DNA of 64,000 nt, taken from Lacticaseibacillus rhamnosus. GTDB taxonomy: Bacteria > Bacillota > Bacilli > Lactobacillales > Lactobacillaceae. The stretch covers positions 310,001 through 374,000 of the forward strand of contig NZ_LR134331.1 in the NCBI RefSeq assembly GCF_900636965.1. The letters are read 5' to 3'. Positions within the stretch are counted from its first letter, which is position 1. Every line of letters begins with the position of its first letter. This document shows positions 26,039 to 35,124 of this stretch, one piece after another. A program made the translations under genes and the position numbers. The notes beneath the pieces are model-generated. The model saw nothing but the letters and a program-made list of their open reading frames with translations, had not been told where the DNA came from and did no database searches.

Positions 26039-27220
26039 TTGTTCGAAAAAACGACAGAAGAATTAACGAAAATGGGTGCTCAGATTACCACGGCTGAGAT
26101 CAAGCAGCAGCCGGAACTGTGGCAAGAAGCGTTTGCTAATTATACGCGTGACAAGGAAAAGATTACGGCTTTCTTGAAGCAGGTAACCGCTGCTGCAAAT
26201 GGTCAGACCGTCCGGGTTATTTTCACCGGTGCCGGCAGTTCTCAATATGTGGGTGATACCGTTACACCGTACTTACGGGCGCATGGTGATCGCAGCAAGT
26301 TTGAATTTGAATCCATTGCTTCCACCGATATCGTTTCTGCACCTTATGACTTTTTGGAAGCCGATACCCCGACGATTCTGGTTTCGTTTGCTCGGAGCGG
26401 GAACTCCCCGGAAAGCCTGAAGACCGTTGAGCTCGCGGAACAAGTTGTGCATAATCTCCATCAGATCAGCATTACCTGTGCTCCTGAAGGCCAATTGGCA
26501 AAGAAGTCCGCTACTGAAGATAAGACCTTGTTGCTGTTGCAGCCAGCAGGTTCTAACGATAAAGGCTTTGCCATGACCGGCAGTTTCTCATGCATGACGT
26601 TGAGTGCTTTGCTTGTTTTTGACACTGCCAGTGATGATGACAAGCGTCAATGGGTTCAGGCGATCGCCGCGATGGGGAAAGAAGTCGTAGCGCGTGAAGC
26701 TGAAATTCAAGCGGTATTGGATCAAGACTTTGAACGGATCGTCTATCTGGGTTCCGGCAGTCTCGGCGGGTTGACGCGTGAAACTCGGTTGAAGGTACTT
26801 GAACTCACCGCGGGCCAATACGCAACGATGTTTGACACCTCCATGGGCTTCCGTCACGGACCAAAGAGCTTCGTTAACGACAAGACACTGTTGTTCGACT
26901 TGGTTAGCAACAATGCTTATACCCGCCAATATGACATCGACGTGCTTGAAGAAGTCAAAGACGACAAGATTGCCCCTTCTGTCATGGCAGTCGGAACCAA
27001 GCAGGATCAAAACTTCTCAGGTGACGGTTTCTACTTTGAAAATGGCCTCAAGGATCTTCCGGAAGGCTACCAAGCATTGCCTGATGTTATGTTTGCGCAG
27101 ACTGTGGCACTTTTGGCTTCCATCAAGGTCGGCAACTTACCTGATACCCCATCACCGACCGGCACCGTTAATCGCGTGGTAAAAGGGGTTATCCTACACG
27201 ACTATTCAGGTCAGGAATAA
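26039..27220 (+). CDS. gnbE: AgaS-family SIS-domain sugar-phosphate deaminase/isomerase
   Basis: The 393-residue protein holds two SIS domains: VIFTGAGSSQYVGD and LVSFARSGNSPES in the first, IVYLGSGSLGGLTRE and GFRHGPKSFV in the second. AgaS-type enzymes convert galactosamine-6-phosphate to tagatose-6-phosphate and ammonia. In this pathway it would act after deacetylation by GnbF. The start is TTG with GGAGG 8 bases upstream, and the gene follows gnbR by 13 bases. A GlmS-like role is unlikely, since there is no glutaminase domain. Confidence 0.85.
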   Translation: MFEKTTEELTKMGAQITTAEIKQQPELWQEAFANYTRDKEKITAFLKQVTAAANGQTVRVIFTGAGSSQYVGDTVTPYLRAHGDRSKFEFESIASTDIVSAPYDFLEADTPTILVSFARSGNSPESLKTVELAEQVVHNLHQISITCAPEGQLAKKSATEDKTLLLLQPAGSNDKGFAMTGSFSCMTLSALLVFDTASDDDKRQWVQAIAAMGKEVVAREAEIQAVLDQDFERIVYLGSGSLGGLTRETRLKVLELTAGQYATMFDTSMGFRHGPKSFVNDKTLLFDLVSNNAYTRQYDIDVLEEVKDDKIAPSVMAVGTKQDQNFSGDGFYFENGLKDLPEGYQALPDVMFAQTVALLASIKVGNLPDTPSPTGTVNRVVKGVILHDYSGQE

Positions 27221-27296
27221 GGTTGCAACTGTCATGGCGCCATTTAGTCGAGTAAGTCGGTTAGATGGCGTTGCTAAAACTGGGAGGCAAGTGTTC

Positions 27297-28457
27297 ATGA
27301 GTTATTACATTCACGCCGCAAAATTCTTTCTCAAACATGTGACTGAAATTGGCGGGTATCTAGAAGTGACCGATGATGGCCAGTTTGGTCAATATTTACC
27401 TGAAAGTGCCAAACCAGAAGGCGAGATTGTGGAACAGCCAGGCAAGCTAATTGCGCCCGGGTTGGTTGACACCCACATTCATGGCCTTTTGGGACACGAT
27501 GTCATGGATAACGATTGGGACGGCATCAATACCATGAGCCAGAATCTGCTCAAGGCAGGCGTTACAAGCTGGCTACCCACCACGTTGACCGGGTCCTTCG
27601 ATCAGCTAAACGATGTCTGCAAAACCATCGCGGCTCATGCAGGCGAAGAATCCGGCGCTAAGATTCAAGGCATTTATTTTGAAGGCCCATACTTCACAAC
27701 CAAACACAAAGGCGCACAAAACCCGAAGTATTTCAAAAATCCGAGTGAAAAGGAATACGATGCGTGGCAAACTTCGGCCAATGGCTTATTGAAAAAAATC
27801 GCCATTGCGCCAGAACGTGACGGTGCAGTTGCGTTTACGCGGTATGCGACCGGAGATGGAACCGTTGTGGCGCTGGGTCATAGTGATGCTACCTTTGAAC
27901 AGGCAAAAGCTTGTGTTGAAGCGGGTGCCACTGTCTTCACGCATACCTTTAACGGGATGAGCCCACTGAGTCATCGGGCACCCGGGATGGTAGGCGCTGC
28001 AATGTACCTACAAGGCGTTGATGACGAGCTGATTTGTGACGGTCATCATGTGCGGCCCGAAGTTGCCACCACGTTAATTCGGCTGAAAGGCGCAGAGCAC
28101 ATTGCTTTGATCACCGATTGCATGCGCGCCGGAATGATGCCTGATGGTGATTATGTACTGGGCGAATTCCCGGTTTACGTCAAAGACGGCATGGCGCGGT
28201 TAAAAGATGGCGACAGTTTGGCCGGTTCGGTGTTGGAACTGAAAGATGCCTTGACGAATCTCTTAGCTTGGAACGCAGCCACGCCGGAAGCCATTATCCG
28301 CATGGCAACCCAAACTCCGGCTGCTTCCTGCAAGATTGACGATCAATGTGGGAGCATTTTACCGGGTCGAGCTGCTGACTATCTGGTTTTGGATGCTGAC
28401 TTGAAGCTGCAGGCAACCTATCTCGATGGAAAACTTGCGTATCAAGCAGAGGCATGA
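27297..28457 (+). CDS. gnbF: N-acetylhexosamine-6-phosphate deacetylase (NagA/AgaA family)
   Basis: The 386-residue amidohydrolase removes acetate from N-acetylgalactosamine-6-phosphate or N-acetylglucosamine-6-phosphate. Metal and substrate motifs: LVDTHIHGLLGHDVMD, the Glu in IYFEGPYF, VALGHSDATFEQ (His), FTHTFNGMSPLSHR (His), and LITDCMRAG (Asp). ATG 27297 has GGAGG 9 bases upstream and gives the family length; an in-frame start 63 bases earlier is unsupported. It precedes the GH35 gene, consistent with processing the HexNAc-6-phosphate that the galactosidase releases. Confidence 0.9.
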   Translation: MSYYIHAAKFFLKHVTEIGGYLEVTDDGQFGQYLPESAKPEGEIVEQPGKLIAPGLVDTHIHGLLGHDVMDNDWDGINTMSQNLLKAGVTSWLPTTLTGSFDQLNDVCKTIAAHAGEESGAKIQGIYFEGPYFTTKHKGAQNPKYFKNPSEKEYDAWQTSANGLLKKIAIAPERDGAVAFTRYATGDGTVVALGHSDATFEQAKACVEAGATVFTHTFNGMSPLSHRAPGMVGAAMYLQGVDDELICDGHHVRPEVATTLIRLKGAEHIALITDCMRAGMMPDGDYVLGEFPVYVKDGMARLKDGDSLAGSVLELKDALTNLLAWNAATPEAIIRMATQTPAASCKIDDQCGSILPGRAADYLVLDADLKLQATYLDGKLAYQAEA

Positions 28458-28599
28458 CAGCTTTCCTGACACAAAACCTTGTCAAAAATGGCGTTAATGT
28501 GTGACACTGGATTATGGCAGCGGAACGGGTGTTATAAATCGTTGTGGATTGCCATAAACGCGCCGGTTCACGCTCATTCTGAAAAGGAGGCGGAAGTTC

Positions 28600-30381
28600 G
28601 TGACGACCTTTTCGATCGATCATGAATTTATGTTGGATGGGAAGCCGTTCAAGATCCTATCTGGTGCCATTCATTATTTTCGGGTGCATCCGAGTGACTG
28701 GTATCACAGCCTGTATAACCTTAAAGCTTTAGGGTTTAACACGGTGGAAACCTATGTGCCGTGGAACTTGCATGAGTATCGTGAAGGCGAGTTTGATTTT
28801 AGCGGCATCCTCGATATTGAACGTTTTCTCAAAACTGCCGAAGATCTCGGCTTGTATGCGATTGTGCGGCCGTCTCCTTATATCTGTGCAGAGTGGGAGT
28901 TTGGCGGATTTCCGGCATGGCTGTTGACGAAGAAGATGCGTCTGCGTACCGATGATCCAGCTTATTTGGCGGCAATTGACCGTTACTATACCGCATTGAT
29001 GCCGCATTTAGTTGATCATCAAGTTACCCACGGCGGCAATGTGATCATGATGCAGGTGGAAAACGAGTACGGTTCTTATGGTGAGGATCAGGATTACTTG
29101 GCGGCGGTTGCGAAACTGATGCAGCAACACGGAGTTGATGTGCCACTGTTCACTTCAGATGGGCCGTGGCCAGCCACCTTAAACGCCGGGAGTATGATTG
29201 ATGCCGGCATTCTGGCAACGGGCAACTTCGGCTCGGCTGCCGATAAGAATTTCGATCGGTTAGCCGCTTTTCATCAGGAACACGGTCGCGACTGGCCATT
29301 GATGTGCATGGAATTCTGGGATGGCTGGTTTAACCGCTGGGGTGAGCCGATTATCCGCCGCGATCCTGATGAAACCGCGGAAGATCTGCGCGCCGTCATT
29401 AAGCGCGGCAGTGTGAATCTCTACATGTTTCATGGTGGGACAAACTTTGGCTTCATGAACGGGACGTCTGCGCGTAAAGACCATGACCTGCCTCAGGTAA
29501 CGTCTTACGATTACGATGCCCCGCTAAATGAACAAGGCAATCCAACGCCAAAGTACTTTGCCATTCAAAAAATGATCCATGAAGAGCTTCCAGAAGTTCA
29601 GCAAGCCAAGCCGCTGGTCAAACCCACGATGGCGCCAGCTTCACACCCGTTAACGGCTAAAGTTTCCTTGTTCGCAGTCTTGGATCAGTTAGCCAAACCG
29701 ATCGCCGCTTCTTATCCGCAGACGCAAGAATTTCTGGGCCAATATACCGGCTATACCTTGTATCGTACGCAGCCGCTCATTAGTGGCACTGACAAAGGAA
29801 CACCGGCCAAGTTGCGGGTGATCGATGCCCGTGATCGGGTGCAAGCTTATTTGGATCAAAAATGGCTAGCAACCCAATACCAAGAAGCAATTGGTGATGA
29901 TATCTTGTTGCCTGAAGTTGAGGGACATCATCAACTTGATTTACTGGTAGAAAACATGAGTCGGGTGAATTACGGATCCAAGATTGAGGCGATCACGCAG
30001 TTCAAAGGGATTCGAACCGGTGTCATGGTTGATCTGCACTTCATCAAGGGCTATCAGCAATACCCGCTGGACTTGAATCGCGCTTCTCGGCTTACCTTTA
30101 CGGAAGGCTGGCAGCCCGCGACCCCAGCGTTTTACAAGTACACGTTTGATTTGACCGCCCCGCAAGATACCTATCTTGATTGTCATGGATTCGGTAAAGG
30201 AGTGATGCTGGTTAATGGTGTAAATGTCGGCAGGTTTTGGGAGAAAGGCCCCACGTTGTCACTTTATGTACCGGCAGGACTCCTGCACGCCGGGAAAAAT
30301 GACGTCATTGTGTTTGAAACCGAAGGCCGCTACGCCGAAAGCTTGAAGATGGCTGACCACCCGATATTTAAGGAACCATGA
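28600..30381 (+). CDS. gnbG: GH35 beta-galactosidase acting in galacto-N-biose/lacto-N-biose use
   Basis: A 593-residue GH35 enzyme without signal peptide, so cytoplasmic. GAIHYFRVHPSDW, GFNTVETYVPWNLHE, and VRPSPYICAEWEFGG(FPAWL) open the barrel; MQVENEYGSYG holds the acid/base Glu; CMEFWDGWFNRWG holds the nucleophile Glu; MFHGGTNFGFMNG follows. Beta-sandwich domains fill the C-terminus (KGVMLVNGVNVGRFWEKGP). In BL23 the matching enzyme cleaves the beta-1,3 bond of the phosphorylated disaccharide. GTG start with AAAGGAGG upstream. A 192-base gap with a direct repeat separates it from gnbB. Confidence 0.88.
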   Translation: MTTFSIDHEFMLDGKPFKILSGAIHYFRVHPSDWYHSLYNLKALGFNTVETYVPWNLHEYREGEFDFSGILDIERFLKTAEDLGLYAIVRPSPYICAEWEFGGFPAWLLTKKMRLRTDDPAYLAAIDRYYTALMPHLVDHQVTHGGNVIMMQVENEYGSYGEDQDYLAAVAKLMQQHGVDVPLFTSDGPWPATLNAGSMIDAGILATGNFGSAADKNFDRLAAFHQEHGRDWPLMCMEFWDGWFNRWGEPIIRRDPDETAEDLRAVIKRGSVNLYMFHGGTNFGFMNGTSARKDHDLPQVTSYDYDAPLNEQGNPTPKYFAIQKMIHEELPEVQQAKPLVKPTMAPASHPLTAKVSLFAVLDQLAKPIAASYPQTQEFLGQYTGYTLYRTQPLISGTDKGTPAKLRVIDARDRVQAYLDQKWLATQYQEAIGDDILLPEVEGHHQLDLLVENMSRVNYGSKIEAITQFKGIRTGVMVDLHFIKGYQQYPLDLNRASRLTFTEGWQPATPAFYKYTFDLTAPQDTYLDCHGFGKGVMLVNGVNVGRFWEKGPTLSLYVPAGLLHAGKNDVIVFETEGRYAESLKMADHPIFKEP

Positions 30382-30403
30382 TGGATAACTTCCGGTGCAA
30401 GCT

Positions 30404-30550
30404 TCAAACCGCACCGGCTCACGCTCACTATAACGCGTTCGCCGGTGCAGAAACCTGCGTGTAAGGACCTCGGTCGTAATGGCCAAAAGCGGGCCATCAC
30501 GCCCAAGGCCGCTTACACTCCGGTCTCAAACCGCACCGGCTCACGCTCAC
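30404..30550 (+). repeat. 25-bp direct repeat pair inside the gnb operon
   Basis: Identical 25-mers lie at 30404-30428 and 30526-30550, each containing ACCGCACCGGCTCACGCTCA. Each can pair with a nearby CCGGT(GC) to form a hairpin (for example 30392-30398 with 30412-30418). A shorter relative (GCCGGTTCACGCTCA) lies at 28562-28576 before gnbG. This looks like a small intergenic element family and not a CRISPR array. Confidence 0.7.
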
Positions 30551-30573
30551 AGACACAGAAGGAGGAGTAGAAC

Positions 30574-31056
30574 ATGGCTATTATTGCTGCACGGATTGAT
30601 GGTCGCTTGGTTCATGGTCAGGTTGCCAATCTTTGGACCACCAAACTGGGTGCGACCCGAATTATGGTTGTTGATGAGGCAGCATCCAAGAGCGACATTG
30701 ATAAAAGCGGGTTGCGGATGGCGACTCCGGAAACGGTACGCTTATCGGTTCTGGATGTCGCAACTGCCGCAAACCATATTTTGAACCACAAGTATGATTC
30801 CCAAAAGGTGTTCATTGTCGCAAAACGTCCGGAAACATTCCTTGCTTTAGTCGAGGCAGGTGTACCGATTAAGGAATTGAATGTTGGCAACATGTCCCAG
30901 ACAGATAAAACCCGCTCCATTACAAAATCGATCAATGTGGTCGATGAAGATATTGAAACGTTCAAGAAACTGGACGCTCACGGTGTTCACTTGATTGCAC
31001 AAATGGTTCCGGGTGATGCTGCAGCTGACTTTATGTCATTGCTCAAAAAAGGATAG
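30574..31056 (+). CDS. gnbB: PTS EIIB, mannose class
   Basis: A 160-residue EIIB of the mannose/sorbose superfamily. The phospho-His is in RIDGRLVHGQV (His15), near the N-terminus as in the family. It takes phosphate from GnbA and gives it to sugar entering through GnbC/GnbD. GGAGGAG lies 7 bases upstream of the ATG. It heads the transporter half of the operon. Confidence 0.93.
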   Translation: MAIIAARIDGRLVHGQVANLWTTKLGATRIMVVDEAASKSDIDKSGLRMATPETVRLSVLDVATAANHILNHKYDSQKVFIVAKRPETFLALVEAGVPIKELNVGNMSQTDKTRSITKSINVVDEDIETFKKLDAHGVHLIAQMVPGDAAADFMSLLKKG

Positions 31057-31068
31057 GGGGAGTCAACA

Positions 31069-31983
31069 ATGATTGCATGGTGGCAAATAGTGATTATAAC
31101 ATTATACGCAGGTTATCAAATTCTTGATGAACTGCAAATTTATTCAGCCATGAGTTCACCAGTTTTCGCCGGCTTGGTTGCTGGTCTTGTTATGGGTGAC
31201 ATGAAGGCCGGCTTGCTAATCGGTGCATCCACCCAGTTGATGGTTCTAGGGGTTGGTACTTTCGGGGGTGCTTCTAAAATCGATGCAAACTCCGGTACCT
31301 TGTTAGCAACTGCTTTCTCTGTTAGTTCCGGTATGAAGCCGGAAGCTGCTGTTGCTGCGATTGCGGTACCAGTTGCTAGTATCATGATTCAAACTGATAT
31401 TCTTGCTCGTTTTGCGAATACTTTCTTTGCACATCGGATTGATAAAATGGTTGACGAGTATAATTACAAAGGCATCGAACGTTACTTCCTTGCCGGAGCA
31501 CTTCCTTGGGCTTTGTCACGGATGATTCCAGTTGGGTTGGCGTTGGCCTTTGGTGGCGGTTTTGTTACCAATATTGCCCACGCATTGAACACCGATTGGA
31601 AATGGTTAGGCGATGGCTTGGCAACAGCCGGTGCGGTTCTGCCAGCTGTCGGGTTCGCAATCCTGCTCCACTACCTGCCTGTTAAGAAGCATTTTGCTTA
31701 TCTGATCTTAGGCTTTATCTTCACCATGTTGTTCACCACCTTGTTTGGCAATATTCAGACATTGGGAACGGCAGTCGCTGGTGTGGCTAAGAACTTTACA
31801 GCGACATTCAACGGCTTGTCCATGCTCGCAATTGCATTGATTGGATTTGCGTTTGCAGCGATCAGCTACCAGCAGTCAACACAACTGCATGACAGTGTCG
31901 GTGGCGGTTCAGAAGCCAATGGTGGTGCTAAAGCAGCAAAGAAGACTAATGATGAGGGGGAAATCACCGATGATGAACTCTAA
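31069..31983 (+). CDS. gnbC: PTS EIIC, mannose class
   Basis: A 304-residue membrane protein with about eight hydrophobic segments and the family hallmark GLVMGDMKAGLLIGASTQLMVLG near residue 40-60 (GASTQL). It forms the translocation channel with GnbD. The C-terminus is a hydrophilic Gly/Lys/Glu tail (about 272-304). The stop overlaps the gnbD start by 14 bp; AGGGGGAG precedes the ATG. Confidence 0.92.
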   Translation: MIAWWQIVIITLYAGYQILDELQIYSAMSSPVFAGLVAGLVMGDMKAGLLIGASTQLMVLGVGTFGGASKIDANSGTLLATAFSVSSGMKPEAAVAAIAVPVASIMIQTDILARFANTFFAHRIDKMVDEYNYKGIERYFLAGALPWALSRMIPVGLALAFGGGFVTNIAHALNTDWKWLGDGLATAGAVLPAVGFAILLHYLPVKKHFAYLILGFIFTMLFTTLFGNIQTLGTAVAGVAKNFTATFNGLSMLAIALIGFAFAAISYQQSTQLHDSVGGGSEANGGAKAAKKTNDEGEITDDEL

Positions 31984-32791
31984 TAAACCCGCTTACAAAT
32001 TAACTGACAAAGATTTTCGGCAGATTAACCGTCGTAGCTTGTTCGGCTTCCAGTTGGGTTGGAACTACGAACGGATGCAGGCTTCAGGTTATCTGTACAC
32101 GATCCTGCCGCAGTTGCGTAAGATTTATGGTGACGGGACGCCGGAACTCAAGAAAATGATGAAGACTCATACGCAGTTCTTCAACACCTCTAACTTCTTC
32201 AACACCATTATCACCGGGATTGACTTGGCGGTTGAAGAAAAAGAAGGCATTGCCGGTGAAGAAACCGTTGTTGGTATGAAAACCGGTCTGATGGGCTCCT
32301 TTGCTTCCATTGGTGATTCAATCTTTGCTGCTTTGATTCCGGCTATTTTCGGGGCAATTGCTGCGAACATGGCGGAAAAAGGGAACCCAGTCGGCATCTT
32401 CATTTGGATTGCGGCCCAAGTTGCCGTTATGGTCTTCCGGTGGAAACAATTACGGATTGCCTATAACGAAGGGGTTTCGTTGGTCACAACCATGTCGCAT
32501 CGGTTGGCAGCTTTGACCAATGCCGCAACGATCATGGGGGTCTTCATGGTTGGCGCGTTGGTTGCAACCATGATTAATGTGAAGTTTGCGTTTGCACCAA
32601 AGATCGGCAGTGTGCCACTGAACTTCCAAAACAGTGCTGACATGATCATTCCTAAGTTACTTCCGGCTTTGATCGTGGGTGCCGTTTATTGGTTGCTTGG
32701 CCGTAAGCATATGACGTCAACCCGGGCCATCTTCATTGTGTTGATTGTGTCCGTCGCCTTGTCCGCACTTGGCGTTATTGCAAAAGGCTAA
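31970..32791 (+). CDS. gnbD: PTS EIID, mannose class
   Basis: A 273-residue EIID with a soluble N-terminal part (LFGFQLGWNYERMQASGYLYTILP, a family signature) and hydrophobic helices from about residue 105 (GSFASIGDSIFAALIPAIFGAIA). Found only in mannose-type PTS, it partners EIIC. GAGGGGG lies about 9 bases upstream of the first of two adjacent ATGs. It is followed after 141 bases by gnbA. Confidence 0.92.
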   Translation: MMNSNKPAYKLTDKDFRQINRRSLFGFQLGWNYERMQASGYLYTILPQLRKIYGDGTPELKKMMKTHTQFFNTSNFFNTIITGIDLAVEEKEGIAGEETVVGMKTGLMGSFASIGDSIFAALIPAIFGAIAANMAEKGNPVGIFIWIAAQVAVMVFRWKQLRIAYNEGVSLVTTMSHRLAALTNAATIMGVFMVGALVATMINVKFAFAPKIGSVPLNFQNSADMIIPKLLPALIVGAVYWLLGRKHMTSTRAIFIVLIVSVALSALGVIAKG

Positions 32792-32932
32792 TAAATAACC
32801 TGCCGAAATGTTTAGCACGAAGCATGAGCCAATCCAGCCATGTTCGGCGTGTGAGCATCAAATGGTTACGCGGTTTCATCACAATGAATTGCAAAGCGTT
32901 GGATCAGCGCATGTTAAAGGAGTTTTGGAAAT

Positions 32933-33313
32933 ATGAGTAAGTTAGTTTTGATTAGTCACGGTCAATTATGCGAGGAACTCAAGAAGAGTGCCGAAATGAT
33001 CATGGGTCCACAAGATGACATTGCCACGGTGGCTTTGTTACCGAATGAAGGCCCGGAAGATTTTCAAGCCAAGTTCAAAGCGGCAATCGAAGGTGAAGAT
33101 GATGTCACCGTCTTAGCCGATTTGAAAGGCGGCACACCTAATAATGTGGCAGCGCGGGTGTTGGCAGAAGGCGGCAACTTTGATCTCTATGCAGGCATGA
33201 ACCTGCCAATGGTGATCAGTTTCCTCAACGCCCAGATGCTGGACATGAAGCCGGATCTTTTGGGAGACGGCAAGGCCGGTGTGGTTTATATTAATGATAT
33301 TGTGAAGCATTAA
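32933..33313 (+). CDS. gnbA: PTS EIIA, mannose class
   Basis: A 126-residue cytoplasmic EIIA. The phospho-His is His9 in LVLISHGQL, and DLKGGTPNNVAAR is the second family block. It receives phosphate from HPr. AAAGGAG precedes the ATG. It closes the operon; a weak terminator-like hairpin follows. Confidence 0.93.
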   Translation: MSKLVLISHGQLCEELKKSAEMIMGPQDDIATVALLPNEGPEDFQAKFKAAIEGEDDVTVLADLKGGTPNNVAARVLAEGGNFDLYAGMNLPMVISFLNAQMLDMKPDLLGDGKAGVVYINDIVKH

Positions 33314-33330
33314 TTTGGTTCACAAGTTGG

Positions 33331-33366
33331 AAAGTCTGTGTCCGTTGGGATGCAGGCTTTTTTGCG
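33331..33366 (+). terminator. gnb operon terminator (imperfect)
   Basis: AAAGTCTGTGTC can pair with GATGCAGGCTTT, with one G.T and one or two mismatches, followed by six T. Spacing after gnbA fits a terminator. Confidence 0.6.
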
Positions 33367-33581
33367 TGGTAGGGAAGATTATGTGAATTGAAAAGGCAAG
33401 TAGAATATGGCTACAGGTGACAAGACTTGGCAAAAATATAATCACTGTATCATCGCTGCTTTGTAGGATAACGAAAAGGAACCAATGGCTTGATTGATAG
33501 ACTAATGTTAACGTTGAGGTGTTAACTTTTTTAACTAAAAATAGTCTCTGCTAACTGACAGATGAGAATGGAGGTTCCTCA

Positions 33582-35108
33582 TTGAATTATTTTGTGAATG
33601 AAAACATATTTTCAATGAACTCAGGTACGGAATTTTCCGCGGCACAACGGGTAATGCTGTTCAAAAAGAATAAAGTGCCGGCGCAGATAGTCACGCGTAA
33701 TTACAATCCGTTGATGATTGATGATGTTCACCGAATTGGGTTAGAGCAAAAAGATGTTGTCAATATGTATGACTATTTTCAGGAGATACTTGATGTCGCG
33801 CCTAAAGATGTTAATGTTCGTTATACTGAAGCTATTGATAAGTATCAATACCACATTGATGGCGTGGATCCAAATGAATCTAAAATTGTTTATCATGGTA
33901 AAACGATCGGTAAAGTCAACATTGCGCCAGGTACAGTCGGGCTTGTGGGATCGATTGAATACTACAATGATATGAATACGGTTGTCGCTAAAGACATTTG
34001 GGATCGCCGCGGGTTTAAATCGTCAACCCAGTATTTTCATCCTGATGGTGCGTTTGGTCCACAGGTTTTTTACGATCGTGCTGGTAAGCCCAAGATTGAA
34101 ATTACGCGGATGAATGTGAATGGCGAATTGCGCAACACCATGTACAAGCTGCTTGACTATCAAGGCCGGGCATGGCGCTTTGATACCGAAAATGAAATGT
34201 TTGTTTTCTTCATGAATGAACTCATGCTTAAACATCCTGGCGTCTTAATTAACGATCGGCCTTCATTAATTAGTGAAGTTGCCGCAGTTGTTGGCGCACG
34301 TGGTAAGTGGCAGTTTCTTCACAGTGCCCATACTTACAAGCCAGAACAAGCAGGTGGATTGCGTAACTATGTCGACTATCTCCAACCGCTATTTGCCACG
34401 CACATGAATGACTTTGATGGCGTCATGGTCCCAACTGTGGAGCAAAAGCAAGAAATCGATAAGTTCTTCCACTTTAAGCATGTCGTGGTGGTGCCGGATT
34501 CATATGCTGAACCGCATAAACTGGTCCCTGCTGAAAAACGTGATCGCAATAAGATTGTTTATTTGGGTCGAGTTTCACCGGAAAAAGAACCACAAGAAGC
34601 CGTTAAGATTTTTGCAAAAGCGAAGAAAGACTTACCAGACTTACATCTTGAGTTTTACGGTTACTCATCTGATCAGTCGCTTGATAATTCACTAAAAGAA
34701 CTGATTAAAAAACTGGAAATTGAAGACGCCGTTCACTTTAATGGCTACCAAAACAATGACCAGTTGGCAAAAAAGCTTGGAGACGCCGCGGCAGTATTAA
34801 GCACCTCTTCTTCAGAAGCATTCGGCATGAATGTGTTGCAGGCGATGAGTTTTGGCGTACCGGTGATCGGCTATCAGGTTAAATATGGCATGAAGTTGGT
34901 GGTTAAAGAAGGCATCAGCGGATACTTAGTGCCAAATGGTGAAAGCCAACAAGGTGCCAAGGCGTTGGTTAAGTTGTTGACCGACAAAGATAAGTGGGTC
35001 GATATGCTTGAATCAACCTATGAATCATCGCAGAAGTTTAACGCTGCGGCAGCTTGGCAACAGTGGCAGGCTCAACAAGCAGCTGTTCCTAACGTATTCT
35101 TAAAGTAG
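33582..35108 (+). CDS. GT4 glycosyltransferase, TagE/GtfA-like
   Basis: A 508-residue cytoplasmic protein with a long N-terminal TagE/TarM-like part (NYFVNENIFSMNSGTEFSAAQRVMLFKK) and a C-terminal GT-B nucleotide-sugar domain: KIVYLGRVSPEKEP (about 325), then SSEAFGMNVLQAMSFGVPVIGY, the E-x7-E donor site. Relatives either glucosylate wall teichoic acid (TagE) or, as the L. plantarum GtfA/GtfB (TagE5/6) pair, O-glycosylate secreted proteins. TTG start with GGAGG 7 bases upstream. The next gene is a paralogue 16 bases on, which favours the paired GtfA/GtfB model. Confidence 0.82.
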   Translation: MNYFVNENIFSMNSGTEFSAAQRVMLFKKNKVPAQIVTRNYNPLMIDDVHRIGLEQKDVVNMYDYFQEILDVAPKDVNVRYTEAIDKYQYHIDGVDPNESKIVYHGKTIGKVNIAPGTVGLVGSIEYYNDMNTVVAKDIWDRRGFKSSTQYFHPDGAFGPQVFYDRAGKPKIEITRMNVNGELRNTMYKLLDYQGRAWRFDTENEMFVFFMNELMLKHPGVLINDRPSLISEVAAVVGARGKWQFLHSAHTYKPEQAGGLRNYVDYLQPLFATHMNDFDGVMVPTVEQKQEIDKFFHFKHVVVVPDSYAEPHKLVPAEKRDRNKIVYLGRVSPEKEPQEAVKIFAKAKKDLPDLHLEFYGYSSDQSLDNSLKELIKKLEIEDAVHFNGYQNNDQLAKKLGDAAAVLSTSSSEAFGMNVLQAMSFGVPVIGYQVKYGMKLVVKEGISGYLVPNGESQQGAKALVKLLTDKDKWVDMLESTYESSQKFNAAAAWQQWQAQQAAVPNVFLK

Positions 35109-35124
35109 GGGGAGAGCTTAGCAT

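Noticed and set aside
26588-27010. 140-codon frame antisense to gnbE
   Set aside because: It overlaps a conserved SIS-domain gene and lacks a ribosome site.
30404-30550. CRISPR-like repeat-spacer-repeat in the gnb operon
   Set aside because: Only two copies, a 97-base gap, and no cas genes in the window.
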